Source: Flavobacterium sp. M31R6 (GTDB taxonomy: Bacteria > Bacteroidota > Bacteroidia > Flavobacteriales > Flavobacteriaceae). Taken from it: a stretch of 64,000 nucleotides of DNA. Numbering within the stretch: position 1 is the first letter of the stretch; the number at the start of each line of letters is the position of its first letter. The stretch lies in contig NZ_CP054141.1 of the NCBI RefSeq assembly GCF_013284035.1, positions 1,550,001 through 1,614,000 on the forward strand. The letters are read 5' to 3'. Below, one piece after another: positions 8,161 through 17,303 of this stretch. The position numbers were made by a program, and so were the translations under genes. The notes below the pieces were generated by a model, which searched no databases, was not told the DNA's origin, and saw nothing but the letters and a program-made list of their open reading frames with translations.

Positions 8161-8267
8161 GGAGCAGAAAATTCGCGTGTTTTCAAGACCATTTCTCCCG
8201 CTATCCGTTGCAATCTTTTTATTTTTTAAAAAAAAATAAAAGGATTTTCACTGCTATCGGGGCTAGG
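8161..8267 (+). repeat. Structured interspersed repeat, family II, copy 1
   Basis: Begins GGAGCAGAAA, contains CCCGCTATCCGTTGCAATCT, then an AT-rich hairpin (TTTTATTTTTT/AAAAAATAAAA), then AGGATTTTCACTGC and ends ATCGGGGCTAGG. The ends match copies at 46910 and 49699 while the internal hairpin differs. It lies in the 412-base lysS/lipoprotein gap. Confidence 0.65.
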
Positions 8268-8304
8268 CCACAAGTTTAGTTTTTCATAAGATCTTTATTC
8301 ATAA

Positions 8305-8337
8305 ATCTTTGTCAAAGTTTTGAACTTTGACAAAGAT
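8305..8337. repeat. Perfect 15-bp hairpin
   Basis: ATCTTTGTCAAAGTT, a 3-base loop, then its exact complement. There is no T-tract, so it is not an obvious terminator. It sits between two other palindromes in the same gap. Confidence 0.6.
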
Positions 8338-8362
8338 GAATGGTATTAAACTGTTTGTATTT

Positions 8363-8421
8363 AACCGCAATGAACACAAAGCTTAGCGAACTTTGCGTAA
8401 TTCTTTGCGAACCTTGCGGTT
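8363..8421. repeat. CTTTGCG-type imperfect palindrome
   Basis: Outer arms AACCGCAA/TTGCGGTT enclose CTTTGCG motifs. A related CTTTGCG palindrome is found at 53794-53840. Confidence 0.45.
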
Positions 8422-8499
8422 ATTTACTTAGTTAAAAACAATATAAAATCCGTACAAAATAATGTAACTTCGCTTTTCAAAACTTAGAAACCCTTAAAA

Positions 8500-9240
8500 A
8501 TGAAAAGATACTTGTTCCTGCTCCTCATTCTCCTAACCGTAAGTTGTCAAGTTACCGAAACCCTTCAACTCAACTCTGATGGAAGCGGAACAATTGAAGT
8601 TGTCAATTTAAGAGACGAACATAGCTATATGCAAATTGCTAAGGAAAACTATTCGAAGGAAGATGTCTACAGAGATACAACTTACATTTTTGGTGATTAT
8701 ATCAAGAAGCATCACGAAACATTTTCCAGAACACCTGTAGCTGACCAAAAAGTATTTTTAAGGTATTCAGGGGTGAAAGTTCATAAAAAAGCAAGTTCCT
8801 ACGATAAGGAATTTCGAGCTACTTATACCCAAAATTTTCAAAAAGCATCCGATATCGTCGATCTTTCAAAAACCGATCATTATTTAGACGATATAAAAAA
8901 GAATTACGCCTTAAGTGCAGAAGAACACTATTACAAAGTATGCTACGACTACACCGGCAATCGTTTCAACAGAATCGTAACGATTATTGATACATTGGAG
9001 CAAAAAAAGGAATTTGATAAAATAGAAAGTTTAAAAGCAGAATATAAAGGATATAAACTAGTTCAGAATTATATCTTGAATTATCATTTTCCTCGAAAAA
9101 TCCAATCGGTTTCCAATCCACTTGCCAAAATAAGCGATGACCATAAATCACTATCACTACAATTTCCATTATCCGATTGCTTACAAAATCCGCTAAGCAC
9201 AAATCTGGAAGTGATTTTGGAACCCGAATCAGTTGATTGA
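8500..9240 (+). CDS. Uncharacterised lipoprotein
   Basis: 246 residues with a short lipoprotein signal ending LTVSC (Cys near residue 16). After it come TLQLNSDGSGTIEVVNL, then a mostly charged, Lys/Tyr-rich body with no catalytic motif. The start of the mature part resembles the opening strand of small periplasmic lipoproteins that share the NSDGSG pattern. No family is recognised. It stands alone between palindromic gaps; TAACTTCG at 8465 may be its promoter. Confidence 0.6.
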   Translation: MKRYLFLLLILLTVSCQVTETLQLNSDGSGTIEVVNLRDEHSYMQIAKENYSKEDVYRDTTYIFGDYIKKHHETFSRTPVADQKVFLRYSGVKVHKKASSYDKEFRATYTQNFQKASDIVDLSKTDHYLDDIKKNYALSAEEHYYKVCYDYTGNRFNRIVTIIDTLEQKKEFDKIESLKAEYKGYKLVQNYILNYHFPRKIQSVSNPLAKISDDHKSLSLQFPLSDCLQNPLSTNLEVILEPESVD

Positions 9241-9244
9241 AATA

Positions 9245-9395
9245 TTTCCTGCAAGGTTTTTTTCAAACCTTGTAGGTATTTCTTTTAGCGAAAAACACAT
9301 AGAAAGTGATTGTTGAAGAAAATCAATTATTTACGGCTCATTGATTTCAAATTTTATACGATACCTACAAGGTTTGAAAAAAACCTTGCAGGAAA
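9245..9395. repeat. Perfect 35-bp inverted repeat around an 81-base spacer
   Basis: Arms 9245-9279 and 9361-9395 are exact reverse complements. Each arm is itself a hairpin (CAAGGTTT/AAACCTTG). No direct repeats flank it. Confidence 0.8.
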
Positions 9396-9416
9396 AATGC
9401 TGAACTTAAAACTTTG

Positions 9417-9424
9417 TATCTTTG
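9417..9424 (+). promoter_or_regulatory. Minus-7 element of lipB
   Basis: TATCTTTG, 65 bases before the lipB ATG, just after the inverted repeat. A short CCCGATATCGGG palindrome follows at about 9443. Confidence 0.5.
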
Positions 9425-9488
9425 CAAAAATAATTCTTAGTCCCGATATCGGGATAGCAACTTAGATTCTCAGCATCTCATAAAAAAA

Positions 9489-10187
9489 ATGAACAAAACC
9501 ATCCAACTTCAAGATTTAGGAAATAAAGATTACAAAGAAACTTGGGAATACCAAGAAGAATTGTTCAAGGGAATTGTGGATTTGAAGATCCAAAATAGGA
9601 GAGAAGAAACCGCTATTCCAACACCTAATTATTTTCTATTTGTAGAGCATCCTCACGTTTACACTTTAGGAAAAAGTGGTGATTTGAGCAATTTGCTTTT
9701 ATCTGAAAAACAATTGGAAGCCAAAGGTGCCACTTTCTATAAAATCAATCGCGGTGGTGATATTACTTATCATGGACCTGGGCAGATTGTGGGTTATCCA
9801 ATTCTGGATTTGGAAAACTTCTTTTCGGATATTCATAAATACTTGCGTTTTCTTGAGGAAGCTATTATTCTGACTTTACAGGAATATGGATTGGAATGTG
9901 GCCGAAGCGACGGCGAAACTGGAGTTTGGCTTGGAGTGGGAACACCATTTGCCCGAAAAATTTGTGCCTTGGGAGTTCGCGCTTCCCGCTGGGTGACTAT
10001 GCATGGTTTTGCTTTAAACGTCAATGCCGACTTAGGATATTTTGATAACATCATCCCGTGCGGAATCCGTGGTAAAGCGGTTACTTCCCTTCATGTAGAA
10101 CTCGGTGTCGAAAAAGTGGATGAACAAGAAGTGAAAGAAAAAATCTTGAAACATTTTTCTCAATTATTTGAAGCTGAGATTTTGTGA
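9489..10187 (+). CDS. lipB: Octanoyl-[acyl-carrier-protein]--protein octanoyltransferase
   Basis: 232 residues. LipB moves octanoyl from ACP to lipoyl domains of 2-oxoacid dehydrogenases, the first step of lipoate synthesis. Family signatures are visible: EHPHVYTLGKSG, the RGGDITYHGPGQIVGYPI block, GVWLG, the KICALGVRASRWVTMHGFAL stretch with the catalytic Lys region and the catalytic Cys in the IIPCGIRGKAVTSL segment. Length is normal for the family. It is monocistronic; lipA is not in the window. Confidence 0.95.
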   Translation: MNKTIQLQDLGNKDYKETWEYQEELFKGIVDLKIQNRREETAIPTPNYFLFVEHPHVYTLGKSGDLSNLLLSEKQLEAKGATFYKINRGGDITYHGPGQIVGYPILDLENFFSDIHKYLRFLEEAIILTLQEYGLECGRSDGETGVWLGVGTPFARKICALGVRASRWVTMHGFALNVNADLGYFDNIIPCGIRGKAVTSLHVELGVEKVDEQEVKEKILKHFSQLFEAEIL

Positions 10188-10203
10188 ACATAAATTTTTT
10201 TCA

Positions 10204-10271
10204 AACCATTAAGATATCAAGATTAATTAAGAAATCCTTTAAATCTTAATTTTCTTAATATCTTAATGGTT
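10204..10271. repeat. AT-rich inverted repeat between lipB and rnhB
   Basis: Arms AACCATTAAGATAT and ATATCTTAATGGTT with partly paired TTAAGAAA/TTTTCTTAA inside. It may act as a terminator between the convergent genes; there is no long T-tract next to it. Confidence 0.5.
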
Positions 10272-10368
10272 AAAAATTAAAACAATACTAAATTGTTTTT
10301 ACCTTTCTCAGGCTATAAGTTGAGGGAAAAATAAATAATTTAATGTTTAATGTTTTTTATTTTTAAAA

Positions 10369-11028
10369 TTATAACTCCAATTTCAACTGTTCCGGCAATA
10401 ACCTAAAACTCATTCTGTGATATTTTGTGGTGCCGTATTTTCGGATGGCTTCACGGTGTTCCGCTGTGGGATAGCCTTTGTTTTTCTTCCAATTGTACAT
10501 TGGGAATTCTTCGTGAATTTTATCCATATATTCGTCACGGTACGTTTTTGCCAGAACCGAAGCAGCAGCAATACTCAAATATTTCGAATCTCCTTTTATG
10601 ATACTTTGATTGGGAATTGATTTCAATAATTCGATTTCGGCTTTCGAGAATTTTTTTCCGAAAGTATTTTTCAAACCCAATTTAGCATTTAGCGATCGAT
10701 TGCCGTCAACAATAATAAATTCTGGGGTTTGGGTTAATTTCAAGACGCATTCCTGCATTCCTTTCATCGAAGCGTTTAAGATGTTTATTTCATCAATTTC
10801 TTTCGGATGCAAATGCGTTACGGCGAATGTAATGGCGTGTTCTTCTATGATAGGTCTAAGTTTTTCTCTCGCTTTTTCGGATAATTGTTTACTGTCGTTT
10901 AGGATTGTATTTTTAAAATCAATTGGAAGAATTACGGCGGCGGCGGTAACTGGGCCCGCAAGACAACCACGTCCGGCTTCGTCGGTGCCGGTTTCTAGTA
11001 AGAAAGTGGAGAAATTAGTAAGAAGCAT
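10369..11028 (-). CDS. rnhB: Ribonuclease HII
   Basis: 219 residues when started at MLLTNFSTF (ATG at 11026-11028); the longer open frame runs into a repeat element and is not used. RNase HII removes RNA from RNA-DNA hybrids and single ribonucleotides from DNA. The acidic active site is visible: [14 protein letters not shown] (Asp-Glu), FIIVDGNRS (Asp) and [24 protein letters not shown] (Asp). It is convergent with lipB. Confidence 0.95.
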   Translation of the reverse strand: MLLTNFSTFLLETGTDEAGRGCLAGPVTAAAVILPIDFKNTILNDSKQLSEKAREKLRPIIEEHAITFAVTHLHPKEIDEINILNASMKGMQECVLKLTQTPEFIIVDGNRSLNAKLGLKNTFGKKFSKAEIELLKSIPNQSIIKGDSKYLSIAAASVLAKTYRDEYMDKIHEEFPMYNWKKNKGYPTAEHREAIRKYGTTKYHRMSFRLLPEQLKLEL

Positions 11029-11140
11029 ATTGAAATCTTTTCGTGTGGCAAATATTGTGAATTTTTCTCGATTTTCTTTTTTGATGGCAAATTGATTTCG
11101 GAAATATAAAAGATGTGGGGATTGTATTATGTTGTTGCGA

Positions 11141-11256
11141 GCGCGAGAGGGATAGAAGCAAGCTACCAAAGTAGCGCATATAGCCCGACAGCAGTAGAGA
11201 AAGGGGCGAATAAGCGGTACTGTGGGTTAGCCCCTTTTTCTACTGGTGGCTCGTCC
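11141..11256 (+). repeat. Structured interspersed repeat, family I, copy A
   Basis: Starts GCGCGAGAGGGATAGAAGC, contains the hairpin GCTAC-CAAA-GTAGC and TAGCCCGACAGCA. A long hairpin follows (GTAGAGAAAGGGGC/GCCCCTTTTTCTAC) and it ends TGGTGGCTCGTCC. Base 11143 GCGAG can pair with the 3' CTCGT. It is more GC-rich than its surroundings and sits between divergent rnhB and the porin gene. See copies at 21084 and 60091. Confidence 0.8.
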
Positions 11257-11356
11257 AAGTAATTTGGAAGCGATATGTTGTGGTTTGTAACTAAATTATG
11301 TTTTGTTGTTTGTTCTATAAATTGTGGTGTTTTTTTATTTATACGTTTTTATCCTT

Positions 11357-11364
11357 TACCTTTG
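11357..11364 (+). promoter_or_regulatory. Minus-7 element of the Porin_10 gene
   Basis: TACCTTTG, 45 bases before the ATG at 11409. Confidence 0.6.
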
Positions 11365-11408
11365 CTCGACATATCAGTGAAATAATTGCCTAATTATAAC
11401 CTTTTCAA

Positions 11409-13364
11409 ATGAGAATTTTCTTTTCTTTATTTTTTTTAGCTTTCCCAATTCTCCTGTTTTCTCAAGTAAATAGTGCTAAAGAAATTGATTATAATAGTAA
11501 ATACAATTCTTCGGATTCCATAAAGAAGAAAAAAGCGCCAGAGGCAACTTATGATATGTATCAGATTATTTCGTTGAATAAGGATACGACTTATATTGAT
11601 ACCACACAATCTATCCGAAAAGAGCACAGTCATAATTATTTAAGGAAGGACAATTTTGGTCTTTTGAGTTTTACCAATGAGGGGCAAACGTATAATACGT
11701 TGCAATATGGGCTTAATGGTTTTTCACCTTATCCCGAATTTGGATTTACTGCAAAACAATTTAATTATAGCAAGGCCGAAGATATTAGATACGCAAATGT
11801 GGCAACTCCTGTAACCGAGTTGTATTTTAAAACAACAATACAAAGAGGTCAGTCGGCAGATTCTTATTTTTCCATAAATCCGTCTCCAAGACTGAACTTT
11901 TCTATTGCTTACAAAGCATTACGATCGGAAGGTAGATACATCAACCACGAATCCAGAACAAATAATTTTAGATTTACGACGAGTTATAATACCAAAAACG
12001 GGCGTTATGTTGTCAATGCGCATTATGTTGCCCAGAAGATCCAAAACGAGGAAAACGGAGGGATTAGTAATGTAAGTGATTTTGAGAGTGGTGATCCATC
12101 GTTTGATAATAGAGCCCGATTGGGTGTTTATTTTGAGGATGCTATGTCTGTGTTAAAAGGGAAACGTTTTTTTGTTGATCAAACTTTTAGAATAAATCCA
12201 AAAAAAGGCAGCAATAATTTATATGTTACTGAGCAGTTTAATTATGAGGATATTTATTTTAATTATACTCAACAAACGGTACCCTCAACTGTTGGAGGTG
12301 TAATAGTGGATCGTTATGGAGATTCCTTTGTGACCGGTGGGATTGATGACAAAACGACCTACAATAAAATGTACAACAAATTGGGGTTAGTGTATGAGAA
12401 CATGACGTTGGGTGCTTTTACTTTTTTTGTTGATGATTTACATTCGAATTATTTCTATAATAATATTTTGTATTTAGACACAGAAACCGTTCCAAATTTG
12501 TTAAGCCAAACCATAAACACTGTTGGAGGACAATACAATTATCGCAAGGACAAATGGAATGGGAAGTTCTTATATTCCAAGTCGGTTACGGATCAAAATT
12601 TATTCAATCTTGATGCATCGGCTATGTATGATATAAATGATGAGAATCAAATCTCATTTAGATATCAAAGTATGAATAAATTGCCTAATAACAATTATAA
12701 TTTGTACCAAAGTAGTTATAGAAAATACAATTGGTCAAACGATTTTGTAAATGAAAAAATAAACGCAATAAGTGTGAATGCTGACACTAAATGGGTGTCG
12801 TTGTCTGTGCAGCTGAATTCGATAAACGATTATTTGCATTTTGCGGATGTATCGACTGATGCCGAAAGAGCAGTGGGCACACAAATAGTGGCTCCGGCTC
12901 AATATGGTAAAGCAATTAATTATGCATCGCTTAAAGTTGCAAAAGAGTTTGTTGTTGGAAAATGGGCTCTAGATAATACTTTATTATTCCAAAAAGTGGA
13001 TCAATCGGATTTTATTTTGAATGTGCCTGAATTTGTGACCAGAAACACACTGTATTATTCGGACTTTATGTTTGAAAAAAGATTGTTTTTGCAAATAGGG
13101 ACGGAACTAAATTATTTTACGAGTTATTATAGTAATAGTTACAATCCTTTGATTGGTGAATTTTTTGTTCAAGATAAGGTGAAGATCGGAAATTATCCGC
13201 TCCTTGATTTTTTTGTAAATGCCAAAATTCAGCGCACTCGAATTTATTTAAAGGCAGAACATTTTAATTCGCTGTTTTCAAAAAATAACTATTTATCGGC
13301 CCCTGATTATCCGTATCGTGATTTCTTAATTCGTTTTGGATTAGTTTGGAACTTCTTCAATTAA
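11409..13364 (+). CDS. Putative outer-membrane porin (Porin_10-like)
   Basis: 651 residues with a signal peptide cleaved near LLFSQ (residue 19). The body has many alternating amphipathic beta strands rich in Tyr, Asn and Phe, and the protein ends in VWNFFN, an aromatic terminus usual for outer-membrane barrels. It fits the Bacteroidota 'putative porin' family in length and in the N-terminal TYDMYQIISLNKDTTYIDT region. Substrate unknown. Monocistronic by its own promoter element; the next gene has a separate one. Confidence 0.75.
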   Translation: MRIFFSLFFLAFPILLFSQVNSAKEIDYNSKYNSSDSIKKKKAPEATYDMYQIISLNKDTTYIDTTQSIRKEHSHNYLRKDNFGLLSFTNEGQTYNTLQYGLNGFSPYPEFGFTAKQFNYSKAEDIRYANVATPVTELYFKTTIQRGQSADSYFSINPSPRLNFSIAYKALRSEGRYINHESRTNNFRFTTSYNTKNGRYVVNAHYVAQKIQNEENGGISNVSDFESGDPSFDNRARLGVYFEDAMSVLKGKRFFVDQTFRINPKKGSNNLYVTEQFNYEDIYFNYTQQTVPSTVGGVIVDRYGDSFVTGGIDDKTTYNKMYNKLGLVYENMTLGAFTFFVDDLHSNYFYNNILYLDTETVPNLLSQTINTVGGQYNYRKDKWNGKFLYSKSVTDQNLFNLDASAMYDINDENQISFRYQSMNKLPNNNYNLYQSSYRKYNWSNDFVNEKINAISVNADTKWVSLSVQLNSINDYLHFADVSTDAERAVGTQIVAPAQYGKAINYASLKVAKEFVVGKWALDNTLLFQKVDQSDFILNVPEFVTRNTLYYSDFMFEKRLFLQIGTELNYFTSYYSNSYNPLIGEFFVQDKVKIGNYPLLDFFVNAKIQRTRIYLKAEHFNSLFSKNNYLSAPDYPYRDFLIRFGLVWNFFN

Positions 13365-13412
13365 TTTAGTACTTAGTTATTTAAAAGTTAAGTTTAAATT
13401 TGAAAAATTGAC

Positions 13413-13420
13413 TAATTTTG
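13413..13420 (+). promoter_or_regulatory. Minus-7 element of the cysteine/cystathionine synthase gene
   Basis: TAATTTTG, 67 bases before the ATG at 13487. Confidence 0.5.
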
Positions 13421-13486
13421 CTTTTATATACAAACTATATCTAAATAGTATGGTTTAAAAACAACCCCCCAATAAAAAAGACAAAA

Positions 13487-14848
13487 ATGGAATACTCAGA
13501 AAATATATTAGGAACTATTGGGAATACTCCATTAGTAAAACTCAATAAAGTGACTGTAGAAGTGGATGCTTTGGTTTTGGCCAAAGTAGAGACATTCAAT
13601 CCCGGTAATTCGGTAAAAGATCGTATGGCTGTAAAAATGATTGAAGATGCCGAAGCAGATGGGCGTTTGCAACCAGGAGGAACTATAATTGAAGGAACAT
13701 CCGGAAATACCGGGATGGGATTGGCACTAGTTGCCATTATAAAAGGATACAAATTGATTTGCGTTATATCCGATAAACAATCTAAAGAAAAAATGGATAT
13801 TCTTCGTGCAGTCGGAGCCAAAGTAGTGGTTTGCCCTACCGATGTGGAGCCAACCGATCCACGTTCGTATTATTCGGTTTCCAAAAGATTAGCGGAAGAA
13901 ACACCAAACTCTTGGTATGTAAACCAATATGATAATTTGTCCAATTCATTGGCGCATTACGAGCAAACAGGTCCTGAAATTTGGAAGCAAACGGAAGGAA
14001 AGATTACTCATTTTGTGGTTGGAGTAGGTACAGGAGGAACGATTTCTGGCGTTGGAAAATTCTTAAAAGAGAAAAATCCGAACATCAAAATCTGGGGAAT
14101 TGATACCTATGGTTCTGTTTTTAAAAAATACCACGAAACAGGTATTTTTGACGAAAATGAAATTTATTCTTATATCACCGAAGGAATTGGGGAGGATATT
14201 TTGCCAAAGAATGTGGATTTCTCCTTAATTGATGGATTTACCAAAGTAACTGACAAGGACGCTGCAGTTTATACACGAAAAATTGCACTCGAAGAAGGAA
14301 TATTTGTTGGGAATTCGGCTGGTGCTGCGGTAAAAGGATTATTACAGCTCAAAGAACATTTCAAGCCGGAAGATGTAGTTGTAGTATTGTTTCATGATTC
14401 AGGAAGTCGTTATGTGGGTAAAATGTTCAACGATGACTGGATGCGTGAAAGAGGGTTTCTTGAAGAGGATGTGACCAAAGCCGAAGATGTTATCAAAGAT
14501 CATATCGATAAGCCTTTGATTGTTGTTCGTACCGAAGAATTGGTTTCGCATGCAATTGATCGTATGCGTAAGTATAATATTTCACAAATTCCTGTGGTAG
14601 ATATTAATGGATTTGTTGGTTCTGTTGACGAAACTGACCTGTTTAGAAGTTATATGGCCGACAAAAATGTAATTGATAAACCTATAAAAGAAGTAATGGG
14701 AAAACCTTTTCCTGTCGTTAAATTAAGCACATCAATCGAAGAAGTTTCCAAGTTTTTCACCAAAGATAATGATGCTGTTTTGGTAGAACTTGGAAATGGA
14801 AACCATCAAATTATTACAAAATCAGATATTATTAAGGCGATGAAATAA
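13487..14848 (+). CDS. PLP-dependent cysteine/cystathionine beta-synthase with CBS-domain pair
   Basis: 453 residues. Residues 1-320 are a fold-type II PLP enzyme: IGNTPLVKLNKV, the PLP lysine in NPGNSVKDRMAVKM, the substrate loop EGTSGNTGMGLA and the phosphate-binding GVGTGGTISGVGKF. Residues about 335-453 form two CBS modules (SHAIDRMRKYNISQIPVVD and IKEVMGKPFPVVKL), as in cystathionine beta-synthases, where they bind adenosyl ligands and regulate activity. It makes cystathionine from serine and homocysteine, or cysteine from activated serine; sequence alone does not choose. No heme-binding N-terminus is present. Confidence 0.88.
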   Translation: MEYSENILGTIGNTPLVKLNKVTVEVDALVLAKVETFNPGNSVKDRMAVKMIEDAEADGRLQPGGTIIEGTSGNTGMGLALVAIIKGYKLICVISDKQSKEKMDILRAVGAKVVVCPTDVEPTDPRSYYSVSKRLAEETPNSWYVNQYDNLSNSLAHYEQTGPEIWKQTEGKITHFVVGVGTGGTISGVGKFLKEKNPNIKIWGIDTYGSVFKKYHETGIFDENEIYSYITEGIGEDILPKNVDFSLIDGFTKVTDKDAAVYTRKIALEEGIFVGNSAGAAVKGLLQLKEHFKPEDVVVVLFHDSGSRYVGKMFNDDWMRERGFLEEDVTKAEDVIKDHIDKPLIVVRTEELVSHAIDRMRKYNISQIPVVDINGFVGSVDETDLFRSYMADKNVIDKPIKEVMGKPFPVVKLSTSIEEVSKFFTKDNDAVLVELGNGNHQIITKSDIIKAMK

Positions 14849-14857
14849 ATTTATTTG

Positions 14858-14929
14858 GATTGCAGATTTTGTAATAATTATTAAAATCTGCAATCTAAAA
14901 TCTGCAATCTATCCCGATAGCTATCGGGA
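14858..14929. repeat. Hairpin plus CCCGATAGCTATCGGG palindrome
   Basis: GATTGCAGATTTT pairs exactly with AAAATCTGCAATC (14858-14895), and a perfect 16-base palindrome CCCGATAGCTATCGGG follows at 14913-14928. The same palindrome is nested in the repeat at 46910. Confidence 0.7.
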
Positions 14930-14954
14930 CCGCAATATAAATTCTAAAATTCCC

Positions 14955-15437
14955 ATGACTTTCACCGCTATAGATTTTGAAACTGCAACTGCTTATCATC
15001 CTTGTTCGGTAGGTATTGTTACCGTTGAAAATGGTGTTATTGTAGACGAGTTTGTTACCTTAATCAAACCACCCAATAATGAATATAATCCTTTCACGAT
15101 ACGAGTGCATGGAATATATCCAAGAGACACGGCTAACGCCAAAACGTTTGTGGAAGTATTTCCTGAAATTAAAAAAAGACTACAAAACAGAACCATAGTA
15201 GCACATAATGAAAGCTTCGATCGTAATGTTTTGTCCAAATCAATGGCGCTTTATGGTTTGAACTACGAGGATTTGAATATTGGTTCTCGTTGGGAATGCA
15301 CCGTGAAAATATATAAATCGAAAGGGTTGAAGCCTACAACTTTAAGTGATTGTTGTAGAGCCATGAAAATTAAACTTAATCATCACGAGGCTTTATCGGA
15401 TGCGAGAGCTTGTGCCAAATTGTATTTATTGAGATGA
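14955..15437 (+). CDS. DnaQ-like 3'-5' exonuclease
   Basis: 160 residues, a single DEDDh exonuclease domain. ExoI is FTAIDFETATAY (Asp, Glu), ExoII is VAHNESFDRNVL (Asp) and ExoIII is HHEALSDARACA (His, Asp). It matches the short stand-alone epsilon-like exonucleases of Bacteroidota, which act in DNA repair or RNA trimming. It is not fused to a GIY-YIG or polymerase domain. Confidence 0.88.
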   Translation: MTFTAIDFETATAYHPCSVGIVTVENGVIVDEFVTLIKPPNNEYNPFTIRVHGIYPRDTANAKTFVEVFPEIKKRLQNRTIVAHNESFDRNVLSKSMALYGLNYEDLNIGSRWECTVKIYKSKGLKPTTLSDCCRAMKIKLNHHEALSDARACAKLYLLR

Positions 15438-15609
15438 TTTCAATCTATAACAAGATATAATTAGTTTTAGCCAAAGTTCGATTTTTTAATTTTGTAGAAT
15501 TACCTGTCTTTTTTAATTTTGTAAGTTAAGTTGTTTGTTTTTTTAGTACTTTAGTCTTTTAGGATGAGTCTACTATCTCTCATCGTTTCATCTAATATCA
15601 AAAAAAGAC

Positions 15610-16881
15610 ATGAAAGAAGATTTTCTCCATCACCTTTGGAAGTTCAAAAAGTTTGATACTTTAAATTTAAAAACTTGCAACCAAGAGGAAATCACGATAA
15701 GTAATGTAGGACAGTATTTGGAATTGGCGGGTCCCGATTTTTTTAATGCCCAAATTACTATTGGAAATCAAAAGTGGGCAGGAAATGTCGAAATTCATGT
15801 CAAATCATCCGATTGGTATATACATCATCATGAAAAAGATGCGGGTTATGAAAATGTAATTTTACATGTCGTTTGGGAACACGATTCCGAGATTTACAGA
15901 AGTAACAATTCGGAAATTCCCGTTCTCGAACTCAAAAACTATGTCAGTAACGATATTTTAAACAATTATAAGAAGCTGCTGACTCCCAAATCTTGGATTT
16001 TTTGCGAAAAGCAACTAAAAGAGATTCCTCAATTTACATTAATTAATTGGCAAGAGCGTTTGTTTTTTGAACGTTTGGAAAGAAAGGCTAAACCTATTTT
16101 GGATTTGTTGGAATCAACGAACAATGATTGGGAAGCAGTTTTGTTTTGCCTTTTGGCAAAGAATTTTGGTTTAAATACCAATGGTGAAATATTTCTCAAA
16201 GTTGCTCAGTCTATTCCTTTTTCTGTTATCCGTAGAGAATGTTTTGAAGTGGAGAATTTGGAAGCATTATTATTTGGTTCAGCAGGATTACTGGATGCTG
16301 AGAAAGAAGACGAGTATTTCAAAGATTTAAAATTCAGATATTTTTATTTGCTCCATAAATACCAAATTGAGAAAAGCTGTATCGCACCCGTTCAATTTTT
16401 CAAACATCGTCCTGATAATTTCCCGACGATTCGACTCTCACAATTAGCTAATTTGTACCACAAACAGCAAAATCTATTTTCGAAAATAAGTGATCTGAAT
16501 TCTGTTGAGGCTATTTATGAAGTTTTTGGTGTTTCAGTTGCTCCGTATTGGCAAACCCATTATCAATTTGATAAAGAAAGTCCGAAGAAAAAGAAAATTT
16601 TGAGCAAATCTTTCATGGATTTGATAGTTTTAAATACGATTCTTCCGCTTCAATTTGCGTATGCTAAAAGTCAGGGAAAAGAAATCTCCGAAGATTTAAT
16701 TGCTATTTTAAATGATGTTGAACCAGAAAACAATTCAATTATAGGGAAATTTACTTCTTTTGGTTTAAAGTCTAAAAATGCCTTTGAAACCCAGTCATTA
16801 TTGCAACTCAAAAATGAATATTGCAATAAAAACAAATGTTTGGATTGTGCTATCGGAATGGAGTTGCTAAAGAATAATTAG
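15610..16881 (+). CDS. DUF2851 family protein
   Basis: 423 residues. The N-terminal pattern MKEDFLHHLWKFKKFD, the block GPDFFNAQITIGNQKWAGN and VEIHVKSSDWYIHHHEKDAGY..VILHVVW are the signature of DUF2851, a Bacteroidota-wide family with no assigned function. The HxK-SDW-HxHxxD cluster looks like a nuclease-type metal site, which is inference only. A Cys-rich tail (CNKNKCLDC) at the C-terminus may bind metal. TAATTTTG elements at 15487 and 15514 may be its promoters. Confidence 0.85.
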   Translation: MKEDFLHHLWKFKKFDTLNLKTCNQEEITISNVGQYLELAGPDFFNAQITIGNQKWAGNVEIHVKSSDWYIHHHEKDAGYENVILHVVWEHDSEIYRSNNSEIPVLELKNYVSNDILNNYKKLLTPKSWIFCEKQLKEIPQFTLINWQERLFFERLERKAKPILDLLESTNNDWEAVLFCLLAKNFGLNTNGEIFLKVAQSIPFSVIRRECFEVENLEALLFGSAGLLDAEKEDEYFKDLKFRYFYLLHKYQIEKSCIAPVQFFKHRPDNFPTIRLSQLANLYHKQQNLFSKISDLNSVEAIYEVFGVSVAPYWQTHYQFDKESPKKKKILSKSFMDLIVLNTILPLQFAYAKSQGKEISEDLIAILNDVEPENNSIIGKFTSFGLKSKNAFETQSLLQLKNEYCNKNKCLDCAIGMELLKNN

Positions 16882-16969
16882 GCATTATGAAGTAACTGCT
16901 AAATTTTGTCTTTTCACTAATCTATTTAAGAACTTTTTCGCTAGTGAGCTATAGTATTAAAAGATTCTG

Positions 16970-16977
16970 TAATTTTG
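16970..16977 (+). promoter_or_regulatory. Minus-7 element of the PspC gene
   Basis: TAATTTTG, 24 bases before the ATG at 17001. Confidence 0.55.
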
Positions 16978-17000
16978 CTGATAACTCATAATTCAAATCA

Positions 17001-17228
17001 ATGCGAGCTGTAATAAGATTGAAATTCTTTTTAGAAAAATATGGTTTCCATGTGTCTTCCCGTTTGGCTGACAAGTTAGGGATGCGCGTTACAAATGTCC
17101 GTTTGTTTTTTATCTATATTTCGTTTGTGACCGCTGGTTTGGGATTTGGAGTTTATCTTACGTTGGCTTTCTGGATTCGGCTAAAAGATTTAATCCGAGC
17201 CAAAAGGACTTCTGTTTTTGATTTGTAG
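17001..17228 (+). CDS. PspC-domain small membrane protein
   Basis: 75 residues. Residues 17-65 show the PspC pattern: VSSRLADKLGMRVTNVRLFFIYISF then a glycine-rich turn and a second hydrophobic stretch (GLGFGVYLTLAFWIRL). PspC proteins are inner-membrane partners of the phage-shock response; stand-alone copies without pspA are common in Bacteroidota. It ends 15 bases before a strong bidirectional terminator. Confidence 0.8.
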   Translation: MRAVIRLKFFLEKYGFHVSSRLADKLGMRVTNVRLFFIYISFVTAGLGFGVYLTLAFWIRLKDLIRAKRTSVFDL

Positions 17229-17243
17229 AAAATTATAAGGTAT

Positions 17244-17290
17244 AAAAAAAGGGATTTTAAAGTGGTTAAGCTTTAAAATCCCTTTTTTTT
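17244..17290. terminator. Strong bidirectional terminator
   Basis: AAAAAAAGGGATTTTAAAG pairs with CTTTAAAATCCCTTTTTTT around a short loop, between the convergent PspC gene and permease gene. Confidence 0.9.
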
Positions 17291-17303
17291 ATGTGAATTG
17301 GAA

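Noticed and set aside
11029..11169. N-terminal extension of RNase HII
   Set aside because: It is translated from the family I repeat and its flank; the normal family start is 11028.
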